From assembly GCA_014874305.1 (NCBI GenBank), contig JACWAO010000089.1:1-7647 (forward strand): DNA of 7,647 bases, in the 5' to 3' direction. A model generated the notes under the pieces. It was given only the letters and a program-made list of their open reading frames with translations. It did no database searches and had not been told where the DNA came from. Positions 1 to 5,525 of this stretch are shown in pieces (within the stretch, counting starts at the first letter, position 1; every line of letters begins with the position of its first letter). The position numbers were made by a program, and so were the translations under genes. This DNA is from Candidatus Colwelliibacteriota bacterium (GTDB lineage: Bacteria; Patescibacteriota; Minisyncoccia; UBA6257; Colwellbacteraceae).

Positions 1-2057
1 AGCCAGACACCGACTCCGGTCTCCCAGTTGGTAAACTCCGGGTCGTTCGTGCGGCCGAGATAGTACAGGATGTTATGAAACTGACCGTTTACCAAGCTCC
101 CGTTTAGAACGGGGTTATTGCTTATTAGCGGTTCGGGAGGCGAGAACGTGTCCTGCGGAAAGTAGTGAAGGACCTGGGACATAAAATCGTGCCACATTGG
201 GACGGCGGCCAAGATACTGCTTCCTCGCGCTTTCATCGCCGCGTGGTTATTATTTCCAGCCCACACTCCGGCGACGAGGTCGGGGGTGTATCCGAAGGCC
301 CAGGCGTCGCTATAGTCGTTAGTCGTACCGGTCTTCAGCGCTACATCATACCCAGGTACGGTTGTCTCATTGAGACTGGATTGAAACAGCGGCGCGCGCA
401 ACTGGACATTGCTCAGGATTGAGTTTATAAGCTTTGGATAGTTCGGATCGACTATCTGGGTTCCGTTGTCCGAGTATTGTTCCAGAGTGTTTCCGCTGGA
501 GTCTGTAACCTGAAGTATCGCCGTTGGATTGTGGTAAACGCCGTTATCGGCCAGCGCCGAATACGCGTTTACCATATCGATCAGCCGCACGTCTCCGCCT
601 CCTAAAACCAGGGAAAGACCAAGGTTTGGCTGGTTATCCATCGTGTGTATGCCGAACGTGTCCAACAGCTTTATGGCGTTTTGTATTCCGACCAGATACA
701 AGGCCTTAACAGCCGGAACGTTTACCGAGTTTGCCAGAGCGTAAGCCGCCGTCATCGGCCCGGAGAAATATCCTTCGAAATCGACAGGGTGGTAGCACTG
801 AGAGTTGGTTTGATTAAAATTAACGACCGGAGGGCAGGATTGATTTCCTGTCGCGAACTCCGTCGGAACATCCCAAAGAATCGTATTAGGAGTAAATCCG
901 CGTTCTAAAAGATCCATGTAAACAAACGGCTTAAGGGACGACCCCGGTTGTCTTAGGCCTTGGGTGGCGACATTAAATTGTCCTTGGAACGTGCATGAAG
1001 ATAGCTTGCATCCAGCCGGGGTTGACGTCGCGTAGTAGTCCTTGGATCCGACCATTGCCAGGATCTGTCCTGTTTTTGGGTCCTCTGCGACCAGCGCCCC
1101 GTTATTGCCGTTATAGAGAGCCGAATCCCTGGCTATGCCGTTTTTCACCGCGGTTTCCGCGGCCTGCTGAAGATTCCAGTCCAGGGTGGTTACAACTTTT
1201 AATCCGCCGACTTCAAGGGCGTTAGCGCCGTACTGCTGGGTAAGGTAGTTTTCAACGTAGTTTACAAAGTTCGGAGCTTTTCCGGCTTGCTGGGGTGGAA
1301 GAAACTGGGGCAGTGCCGTTCCAGCCTGATTGAATTGCGCCTGGGTTATATATCCCAAAGACAACATTTTTTGGAGAACAACGTTCTTTCTGGTCTGGAG
1401 TTCGGCCGTGTTGGGCCCCCACGGGGAGTAGTAGCTTGGGGCCTGGGGTAGGGCGGCAAGCGTAGCGGCCTCGTTTAACGTGATATCTTTAACGTCTACG
1501 CCGAAATAGTCTTTAGAAGCCATCTCGACGCCATAAATATTCGGCCCATAAGGGATGTAGTTAAGATACATTGTCAGTATCTGGTCTTTGGAGTACCTCT
1601 TCTCCATACGAATTGCCAAGATAAGCTCCTTGGCCTTCCTTAAAACATCCTTAGCTCTCGTGAGAAAGAGGTTTTTTGCGAGTTGTTGGGTGATCGTCGA
1701 TCCGCCCTCCACGATCCGCCCATGTATCAAGTCCGTAAACAGCGCCCTTAACGTTCCCTTGAGATCGAAGGCCGGGTGCGCATAAAAACTCTGGTCCTCT
1801 ATCGATACCGTCGCTTCTTTCATAATGTCCGGAATATCACTGCTGGCCACGATGGTTCTGTTGTTGTCGGCATTGACGTCCGCCAATAGCACCATTCCGG
1901 TCCGGTCGTATATCTTGGTCGATTCTCCTATAACCCTTGATGAAAGCGCGTTAACATCGGGGAGGTCCTTGGCTAAGTACAGGAAAAATCCATAGCCTAG
2001 TATTACTAACCCTAATAGAGACAACCCCACGATTTTAAATACTTTTTTCGTTAGCAT
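1..2057 (-). CDS. Class A penicillin-binding protein (PBP1A-like transglycosylase/transpeptidase), 3' end outside window
   Basis: Bifunctional peptidoglycan synthase: it polymerises lipid II into glycan and cross-links the stem peptides on the outer face of the membrane. I translated 685 codons from ATG 2057; the frame is open to the window edge. Residues about 8-28 form one N-terminal membrane anchor. The GT51 domain follows, with catalytic Glu87 in EDQSF, GGSTITQQLAKN at 118-129, and second glutamate Glu144 in the RKAKE segment, 57 residues after the first as in the family. The transpeptidase domain has Ser373 and Lys376 (SSLK), Ser444-Val-Asn446 (SxN) and KTGT at 575-578. All catalytic motifs are intact, so it should be active. 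The last visible residues (about 655-685) look like the short tail after the transpeptidase, so only a small C-terminal part is probably missing. No Shine-Dalgarno is visible; see the promoter entry for a leaderless start. A monofunctional enzyme is excluded because both domains are present. Confidence 0.96.
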   Translation of the reverse strand, partial: MLTKKVFKIVGLSLLGLVILGYGFFLYLAKDLPDVNALSSRVIGESTKIYDRTGMVLLADVNADNNRTIVASSDIPDIMKEATVSIEDQSFYAHPAFDLKGTLRALFTDLIHGRIVEGGSTITQQLAKNLFLTRAKDVLRKAKELILAIRMEKRYSKDQILTMYLNYIPYGPNIYGVEMASKDYFGVDVKDITLNEAATLAALPQAPSYYSPWGPNTAELQTRKNVVLQKMLSLGYITQAQFNQAGTALPQFLPPQQAGKAPNFVNYVENYLTQQYGANALEVGGLKVVTTLDWNLQQAAETAVKNGIARDSALYNGNNGALVAEDPKTGQILAMVGSKDYYATSTPAGCKLSSCTFQGQFNVATQGLRQPGSSLKPFVYMDLLERGFTPNTILWDVPTEFATGNQSCPPVVNFNQTNSQCYHPVDFEGYFSGPMTAAYALANSVNVPAVKALYLVGIQNAIKLLDTFGIHTMDNQPNLGLSLVLGGGDVRLIDMVNAYSALADNGVYHNPTAILQVTDSSGNTLEQYSDNGTQIVDPNYPKLINSILSNVQLRAPLFQSSLNETTVPGYDVALKTGTTNDYSDAWAFGYTPDLVAGVWAGNNNHAAMKARGSSILAAVPMWHDFMSQVLHYFPQDTFSPPEPLISNNPVLNGSLVNGQFHNILYYLGRTNDPEFTNWETGVGVW

Positions 2058-2063
2058 TCTTAT

Positions 2064-2092
2064 ATTATATATTCCGCCGCTAGTAGTGTAAA
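2064..2092 (-). promoter_or_regulatory. Sigma70-type promoter of the PBP gene, predicted leaderless
   Basis: On the minus strand TTTACA (2092-2087), a 17-nt spacer and a perfect TATAAT (2069-2064) precede the PBP ATG at 2057. Only 6 nt separate the -10 box from the ATG, so initiation would fall on or next to the start codon. This agrees with the lack of a ribosome binding site. The -35 box uses the T-run of the upstream gene's terminator. Confidence 0.7.
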
Positions 2093-2121
2093 AAGCGGGG
2101 CGCCGTTCGTGGCGCCCCGCT
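2090..2121 (-). terminator. Intrinsic terminator of the acidic-protein gene
   Basis: A perfect 11-bp GC-rich stem (2121-2111 pairing with 2104-2094) closes a 6-nt loop. On the minus strand it runs straight into a T-run (2094-2090). It lies 29 nt beyond the stop of the acidic-protein gene and is oriented to end that transcript. The plus-strand reading has no T-run, so it is one-directional. Confidence 0.9.
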
Positions 2122-2149
2122 GTTCGTCTAACCAATACGATAATTAAAA

Positions 2150-2467
2150 CTATAACTCTTCATCTTCTTCGTCGTCAGACAGGTCATCCTCTTCGTCTTC
2201 CTCGGACTCGTCATCGTCTTCTTCAAACTCATCGCCATCTTCCTTATACTCCTTTTCATTCTCCTCCTCTTCTATCTCGTCCTCCTCTTCTTCGCCGTCT
2301 CCGCCCTTTCCCTTTTTAATTTTCATAAATCCGGATACCTCGAGTTCGTTTTCATTCTCCTCCTCTTCGGGCTCGTCGGCCGAAACTCCGCCGTCTAATC
2401 CGTCTTCATCCTCCTCAAGGAGAGAAAAGACATTCTCACTAGGCGACTTTTTAAGTTCGATTTCCAT
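2150..2467 (-). CDS. Hypothetical, extremely acidic small protein (105 aa)
   Basis: Function not recognised. Of 105 residues I count 55 Asp/Glu and only 8 Lys, with no Arg or His, giving a net charge near -47. Residues 1-25 are a mixed, possibly ordered start (MEIELKKSPSENVFSLL). Residues 26-44 are acidic. Residues 45-56 are a small hydrophobic/basic island (VSGFMKIKKGKG). Residues 59-105 are an almost unbroken D/E tract, surely disordered. There is no signal peptide, membrane segment or cysteine. The ATG is the first start after an in-frame TAA two codons upstream; no Shine-Dalgarno is seen. A dedicated promoter and a strong terminator bracket it, so it is probably a real, separately expressed gene. 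A low-complexity D/E tail recalls acidic partners of basic proteins, such as the RNA polymerase delta tail or nucleic-acid mimics, but I see no homology to any of them. Confidence 0.75.
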   Translation of the reverse strand: MEIELKKSPSENVFSLLEEDEDGLDGGVSADEPEEEENENELEVSGFMKIKKGKGGDGEEEEDEIEEEENEKEYKEDGDEFEEDDDESEEDEEDDLSDDEEDEEL

Positions 2468-2545
2468 TGGTTAGTTGGTTTTAAAAGCGACCTTTGTATT
2501 GAACATGCCGAAGCATTTTTCCGCAAAATCAATTTAACAAGGCAA

Positions 2546-2573
2546 AGTATAAGCAAGTTTTTTATTATGTCAA
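2546..2573 (-). promoter_or_regulatory. Strong sigma70-type promoter for the acidic-protein gene
   Basis: A perfect TTGACA (2573-2568), a 16-nt A-rich spacer and TATACT (2551-2546) lie on the minus strand. The start point would be near 2539, leaving a leader of about 72 nt, unlike the leaderless starts proposed elsewhere here. The leader contains a tiny ATGC-TTCG-GCAT hairpin (2516-2505). It also has an 11-codon ATG-to-TAA reading frame (2516-2481) that ends 13 nt before the main ATG; whether this is translated is unknown. I see no terminator between ruvC and this promoter, so read-through from ruvC is possible. Confidence 0.75.
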
Positions 2574-2620
2574 TCCCCTCTAAAAATGCGTTTGTGTATT
2601 GTTTATTATGACAAAAATCA

Positions 2621-3103
2621 TTACAAGTCTTTATAAGCGGATTTCTTAAGGGAACCGGCGATGGCGATGGCTAGCGCGTCAGTTGCGTCATCCAAGACTT
2701 TCATTTTTTTAATCTTTAATATAAGGCAGACGGATTTTTGAATCGCCTTTTTGTCGCTTGCTCCCCACCCTGAGACGGCGAGCTTCGCCTCTTTTGGCGT
2801 TACCTCAAGAAACGGTACCTTGTTTTTAAATAGCGTTAACAGGATTACTCCTCTAGCCTCGGCTACGGATATAGCCGTTTTCTTGTTCTTTAAAAAGAAC
2901 AACGACTCCACGACGGCTAGTTTGGGACGGTGTTTTTTAATCAGTTCGGATAGTTTCTTTTCCAACTTGATCAGTTTTTCTCCTTTCTCGGAATCGTTTA
3001 TCTCAAAAACTCCGCAATTTTTGTATTCGAACCGGTGGCCGGATTTTTCTATTATCCCGTACCCGATGCGGCTGGTTCCCGGATCAATTCCCAGAATAAC
3101 CAT
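2621..3103 (-). CDS. ruvC: Crossover junction endodeoxyribonuclease RuvC
   Basis: Holliday-junction resolvase: it makes paired symmetric nicks across four-way DNA junctions after RuvAB branch migration, ending homologous recombination. The protein is 160 residues, slightly shorter than the ~173 of E. coli. The RNase H-like active site is complete: Asp7 in LGIDPGTSRIGYG, Glu66 in AVVESLFF, and Asp139/Asp142 in DDATDALAIA. Phe69, which in the family inserts into the junction, is also present. Residues 103-123 carry the conserved PKEAKLAVSGWGASDK region. The ATG lies 5 nt after the yebC stop (TAA TTTTT ATG) with no Shine-Dalgarno, so translation is probably coupled to yebC. Linkage of ruvC to yebC is common in bacteria. 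Its partner ruvB is about 2.4 kb away on the other strand; ruvA is not in the window. Confidence 0.97.
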   Translation of the reverse strand: MVILGIDPGTSRIGYGIIEKSGHRFEYKNCGVFEINDSEKGEKLIKLEKKLSELIKKHRPKLAVVESLFFLKNKKTAISVAEARGVILLTLFKNKVPFLEVTPKEAKLAVSGWGASDKKAIQKSVCLILKIKKMKVLDDATDALAIAIAGSLKKSAYKDL

Positions 3104-3108
3104 AAAAA

Positions 3109-3633
3109 TTATGAGATGTTGGTATAAACCTCGCTGATGTCATCCCTTTCCCGCAATGCGTTGATGAGTTTGCTTGTTTTTTCTTTGGCGGACTCGGAAA
3201 CGCTTATGGGAAACTTGGGCTTGTACCCCGTTTCTGTTTTCTCAAACGACCAAAGCAGACTTCCTTGGGGAGCTAGCTTGACGTCGTATTCCTTAAATAG
3301 CGATTTAAGCTCGTTGATCGTCCGATTAGTATTGTCGGTGACTCCTTCTATTATTATTCCGGCGCCCTCCGGCCCGTACGCCTCTATTAAAACGTCTTCT
3401 AGCTCATCCGCTTCCGAGGCGTTTTTAACGGCTCTATCTATTGTTTCCTGAGCGACTCCCTCGTTTTTGGCTTTTAAAATCGCGGAACGGAGCTGGGGAT
3501 TAAACTCCGGATTCGGATCAGCCTTGGCGGCGGTCCTGATGTTGTGGATGAGTTTGGAAAACAAGGCGCTCCTTTTTTTATCGGTCGCCTCCTTTTTGTG
3601 TTTTATCTGTGACCACTTGCTGTGTCCGGACAT
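3109..3633 (-). CDS. yebC: YebC/PmpR-family protein, compact form (174 aa)
   Basis: Member of the YebC/PmpR/TACO1 family, annotated historically as a DNA-binding regulator; more recent work links members to relief of ribosome stalling during translation. The N-terminal hallmark MSGHSKWSQIKHKK (1-14) is intact. The helical domain follows (to ~72), then the EAYGPEGAGIIIEGVTDNTNRT segment (85-105) and GSLLWSF (124-130). The usual length is about 240-250. Here the chain jumps from GSLLWSF through a ~10-residue linker to the C-terminal LINALRERDDISEVYTNIS (156-174), which matches the normal C-terminal part. Roughly 60-70 residues of the middle alpha/beta domain are therefore missing. The frame is clean, with no sign of a frameshift, so this is a genuinely compact protein. 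It is the first gene of an operon with ruvC. The start is fixed by the family N-terminus. Confidence 0.93.
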   Translation of the reverse strand: MSGHSKWSQIKHKKEATDKKRSALFSKLIHNIRTAAKADPNPEFNPQLRSAILKAKNEGVAQETIDRAVKNASEADELEDVLIEAYGPEGAGIIIEGVTDNTNRTINELKSLFKEYDVKLAPQGSLLWSFEKTETGYKPKFPISVSESAKEKTSKLINALRERDDISEVYTNIS

Positions 3634-3635
3634 GG

Positions 3636-3664
3636 TTGTCTCTTATACTTTTCGCGCTTATTAT
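3636..3664 (+). promoter_or_regulatory. Candidate leaderless promoter of the GspE/PilB ATPase gene
   Basis: TTGTCT (3636-3641), a 17-nt spacer and TATTAT (3659-3664) lie 7 nt before the ATG at 3672. No Shine-Dalgarno lies upstream of the ATG. The predicted start point is at the last base before the ATG. The -35 box abuts the yebC start codon on the other strand. Confidence 0.5.
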
Positions 3665-3671
3665 ATAGCAA
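3642..3671 (-). promoter_or_regulatory. Candidate leaderless promoter of yebC-ruvC
   Basis: On the minus strand TTGCTA (3671-3666), an 18-nt spacer and TATAAG (3647-3642) end 8 nt before the yebC ATG. The predicted start point is within 1-2 nt of the ATG. Matches to consensus are 4/6 and 5/6. It interleaves with the oppositely directed promoter of the ATPase gene. A competing TATAAT on this strand (3664-3659) has no good -35 box. Confidence 0.5.
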
Positions 3672-5015
3672 ATGACCGAGGAGAGAAATTCCGGAAACTT
3701 TAAGGAGCGCGGCGGCATAAACGATCTTCACATAGGGAAGGTTGGAGTTCAAACCATTGCCGAGGCGAAAGACAAGATTTCTTCCGAATCGAAAAACTGG
3801 GAGGGGGAGGAGTACTCGACCTCCTCCGCCGTGGAACTTATTTTTTCCGCGGCCGTGGAGCTTGACGCGTCCGATGTCCACTTCGAGACCAGCAAGGAGG
3901 GCGCGCGCCTCCGTTTCAGGCTGGACGGGATACTTTACGATGTCTCCGAGATTCAGAGGAATATTTACGACCTGATCTTAAGCAGGCTGAAGCTTATATC
4001 AGGAATGAAAATAAATGTTGCCGATTCTCCTCAGGACGGACGGTTTTCCATGCGGCGCGAGGACATAAGTATCGACGCGCGCATCTCCACCATACCGGCC
4101 GAGTTCGGCGAGATGGTCGTCGTAAGAATACTTAATCCAAAGACGATTGATTTAAAGCTCTCTGAGCTTGGCATGCGCGATGATGATAGGGTTATCGCGG
4201 AAAACGAGCTTAAGAAGCCGAACGGAATGATTCTTGTTACCGGTCCCACCGGAAGCGGAAAAACAACAACCCTTTACGCTTTCTTAAAGGAGGTGCAGGA
4301 CCCGGGGTCGAAGATAATAACAATAGAAGATCCGATAGAGTATAGATTGTCGGGAATAGAGCAGACTCAGGTGAGCAAGGACGGGAGTTATGATTTCAGC
4401 AACGGACTAAAATCTATTCTGCGTCAGGACCCGGATATCATAATGGTCGGAGAGATACGGGACAGAGATACCGCCGAGACGAGTCTGAACGCTTCTCTCA
4501 CGGGACACCTGGTTTTTTCCACGCTCCACACCAATAACGCCTCGGGGGCCATCCCGCGGCTGGTTGATCTGGGTATAAACCCGAAAATTATAGGGCCGGC
4601 TTTGGACTTGGTTATAGCCCAAAGACTGGTGAGGAGAATCTGCCAAAAATGCAGAAAGGAAAACGCGTTAAGCGACGAGCAGAAAAACGACATTTCTTCT
4701 TTTCTTGCCTCTCTCCCCGAGCGCGTGAAAAAACCGGATATTAACGAGATAAAGATTTTTTCATCGGTTGGATGCGAGGAGTGCGAGGGCGGGTACAAAG
4801 GAAGGGTCGGGATATTCGAGTTTTTCGAGGTCAGTGATAAGTTTGAGGTGCTGATAAACAACGGTGCCGCTGAGTCGGAGATAGAAAAAACCGCCAAAGA
4901 AGGCGGGATGGCAACACTGCAGTCGGACGGCATATTGAAAGCCCTGCTTGGAGAGACTACACTGGAGGAGATCGAGCGCATAACCGGCCCGATCGAGTGG
5001 AAGGCGGGATCGTGA
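3672..5015 (+). CDS. GspE/PilB-family type II secretion / type IV pilus assembly ATPase, short N-terminus
   Basis: Hexameric cytoplasmic ATPase that powers pilin or pseudopilin polymerisation at the inner face of the membrane. Length is 447 residues against roughly 560 for full-size PilB/GspE. The missing part is the N-terminal MshEN/N1 domain; only ~45 polar residues precede the N2-type domain (SSAVELIFSAAVELDASDVHFE, 51-72). The motor motifs are complete: Walker A GPTGSGKTT at 191-199, Asp box ITIEDPIEYR at 216-225, Walker B DIIMVGEIRD at 255-264 with Glu261, and His box HLVFSTLHTN at 279-288. A tetracysteine zinc site, Cys324/Cys327 and Cys368/Cys371, marks the extension (PilB/GspE) type and argues against the retraction ATPase PilT. 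No pilin, PilC or prepilin peptidase gene is adjacent, so pilus versus secretion cannot be settled. The ATG is chosen because a promoter sits directly before it; a later start in the polar N-terminus is possible. Confidence 0.93.
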   Translation: MTEERNSGNFKERGGINDLHIGKVGVQTIAEAKDKISSESKNWEGEEYSTSSAVELIFSAAVELDASDVHFETSKEGARLRFRLDGILYDVSEIQRNIYDLILSRLKLISGMKINVADSPQDGRFSMRREDISIDARISTIPAEFGEMVVVRILNPKTIDLKLSELGMRDDDRVIAENELKKPNGMILVTGPTGSGKTTTLYAFLKEVQDPGSKIITIEDPIEYRLSGIEQTQVSKDGSYDFSNGLKSILRQDPDIIMVGEIRDRDTAETSLNASLTGHLVFSTLHTNNASGAIPRLVDLGINPKIIGPALDLVIAQRLVRRICQKCRKENALSDEQKNDISSFLASLPERVKKPDINEIKIFSSVGCEECEGGYKGRVGIFEFFEVSDKFEVLINNGAAESEIEKTAKEGGMATLQSDGILKALLGETTLEEIERITGPIEWKAGS

Positions 5016-5050
5016 ATCGCGTACCGCGAATCATGAACCGCGAAACACGA
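5009..5050 (+). repeat. Degenerate 14-nt tandem repeat (three units)
   Basis: Three consecutive 14-mers, ATCGTGAATCGCGT, ACCGCGAATCATGA and ACCGCGAAACACGA, run through the stop codon of the ATPase gene into the spacer. ACCGCGAA is exactly repeated at 14-nt distance. Short GAATC/GCGAA words of this kind look like replication-slippage or dispersed intergenic repeat sequence. No function can be assigned. Confidence 0.5.
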
Positions 5051-5165
5051 GTACTGAAAATTTAAAATCTTAAATATAAAAAGTAAAATCTGGAGCCGAA
5101 AGTTTTAGATTTTCGATTTTAGATATTAAATTTAAGATCCACGATCTAAGATTCACGTTCTACGC
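5019..5165. repeat. Large AT-rich imperfect inverted repeat
   Basis: The ends are GCGTA (5019-5023) and TACGC (5161-5165). Moving inward, CCGCGAATC on the left matches the reverse complement of GATTCACGT on the right. The AT-rich arms also align with gaps: AAATTTAAAATCTTAAA on the left against AAATTTAATATCTAAAA read from the right. The tip is near 5090-5105. Identity is moderate by eye, so this is a diverged palindrome, possibly a decayed miniature element or cruciform-forming spacer. It has no open reading frame. Confidence 0.45.
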
Positions 5166-5233
5166 TTATGTCTGAAATAAACCCTTCGACTCGCTCCGCT
5201 CGCTCAGGGTTTTTTCGTCCAGGCATAAGCCTG
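5164..5233. repeat. Nested hairpin cluster with CATAAG-C/T-CTG words
   Basis: An 11-nt outer pair, GCTTATGTCTG (5164-5174) with CAGGCATAAGC (5220-5230), encloses the terminator-like hairpin at 5179-5212. It has one U-G wobble when read as plus-strand RNA. The right arm is also a small palindrome by itself, CAGGC-ATAA-GCCTG (5220-5233), so two mutually exclusive folds are possible. The loop 5186-5205 contains a CTCGCTCCGCTCGCTC tract flanked by CCCT and AGGG. From memory, this resembles a dispersed repeat seen in many bacterial genomes, which I cannot verify here. Confidence 0.5.
5179..5215 (+). terminator. Candidate terminator downstream of the ATPase gene
   Basis: A 7-bp stem AAACCCT (5179-5185) / AGGGTTT (5206-5212) with a 20-nt loop runs into T6 (5210-5215) on the plus strand. 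It lies about 165 nt after the ATPase stop. The long loop and short stem make it a moderate candidate only. It would also face any minus-strand read-through from the RNA gene candidate. Confidence 0.4.
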
Positions 5234-5238
5234 AACGG

Positions 5239-5378
5239 AAAAAAGCATAAGCCTGCGGGTTATTTAGTTTGGATCTTCCGGAGAAGAAGTTAGGAATCAT
5301 TCCGAGGAGAGACTCAGCCGGAGCCAAATCATCCTAGGCTAAGAATGCTTCCATAACCCGCAGACTTATGCTTTTAAC
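5239..5378 (-). ncRNA. Candidate free-standing structured small RNA (~140 nt), family unknown
   Basis: On the minus strand a promoter is followed by a non-coding stretch whose ends pair over 23 positions (5375-5353 with 5263-5241). The single non-Watson-Crick position is a G-U wobble in the minus-strand RNA, but a C-A mismatch in the plus-strand reading. The stem is followed by six U (5244-5239), a typical terminator ending. Inside, UUAG/CUAA, UUUGG/CCAAA and CCGG/CCGG pair in nested order, with two ~10-nt bulges on the 5' side only. An apical CUGAG-UCUCUC-CUCGG hairpin and a GGAA-UGA-UUCC hairpin can also form. Three diverged copies of an ATCATTCCGAGGAGAGA-like word lie in the interior on the plus strand (5273, 5296, 5328). 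There is no ORF, and no minus-strand gene lies downstream within reach, so a riboswitch is unlikely. I could not match the hallmarks of SRP RNA, tmRNA, RNase P RNA, T-box or glycine riboswitch. A 6S-like role is conceivable from the layout alone. Confidence 0.55.
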
Positions 5379-5385
5379 AGTCCCT

Positions 5386-5414
5386 ATCGTAACATATAAC
5401 TAATCTCTTGTCAA
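5386..5414 (-). promoter_or_regulatory. Sigma70-type promoter for the small RNA candidate
   Basis: A perfect TTGACA (5414-5409), a 17-nt spacer and TACGAT (5391-5386, 4/6) lie on the minus strand. The expected start near 5378-5379 falls three or four bases before the first paired base of the RNA. No other gene lies in the right place and direction to use this promoter. Confidence 0.65.
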
Positions 5415-5525
5415 GGGGTGGGGCCCTACGGCGCCGAGGGTGCGGAAATCATTGAATCGCATCGTTTTCATCCAGTTTTCGTTCCGTCACTGTTATTGCC
5501 GGAAGATAAGAGGTAAGCTAGAGGT
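5415..5525 (+). other. Spacer upstream of ruvB
   Basis: There is no ORF or clear plus-strand promoter here. It starts with a GC-rich block (5415-5443) containing GGGGCCC and GGCGCC palindromes. It ends with a purine-rich AAGAGGT (5508-5514), the only Shine-Dalgarno-like stretch before ruvB, 11 nt from the GTG. The ruvB operon promoter is presumably here but does not match consensus well. Confidence 0.4.

Noticed and set aside
165..1785. Several short plus-strand reading frames across the left end
   Set aside because: The minus strand encodes one continuous PBP with all catalytic motifs through this stretch, so these are shadows.
1..2057. PBP as a pseudogene
   Set aside because: The frame is open for 685 codons with every catalytic motif. 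The missing end is only the window boundary.
2481..2516. An 11-codon upstream reading frame before the acidic-protein gene as a real leader peptide
   Set aside because: It has no ribosome site, no run of regulatory codons and no attenuator-like hairpin pair. Noted only as an oddity of the leader.
2751..3451. Plus-strand reading frames opposite ruvC and yebC (2751-3137 and 3137-3451)
   Set aside because: Both mirror well-supported minus-strand genes, have no promoter or ribosome site, and encode no recognisable protein.
4424..4981. Long antisense reading frame (185 codons, minus strand) inside the ATPase gene
   Set aside because: It lies wholly opposite a clearly conserved coding sequence with intact motifs. 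Its translation is Ser-rich with no recognisable domain, so it is a frame shadow.
5241..5375. A transposon or MITE with 23-bp terminal inverted repeats
   Set aside because: No target-site duplication is visible at the edges, and a promoter and U-tract fit the same strand of the structure. An RNA gene explains more, though a mobile origin is not excluded.
5239..5378. Reading the 5239-5378 structure as SRP RNA, T-box or glycine riboswitch
   Set aside because: The SRP apical GGAAG/AGCAG signature, the T-box TGG-ACCGCG core and the paired glycine-aptamer motifs are absent, and no downstream minus-strand gene exists for a riboswitch.
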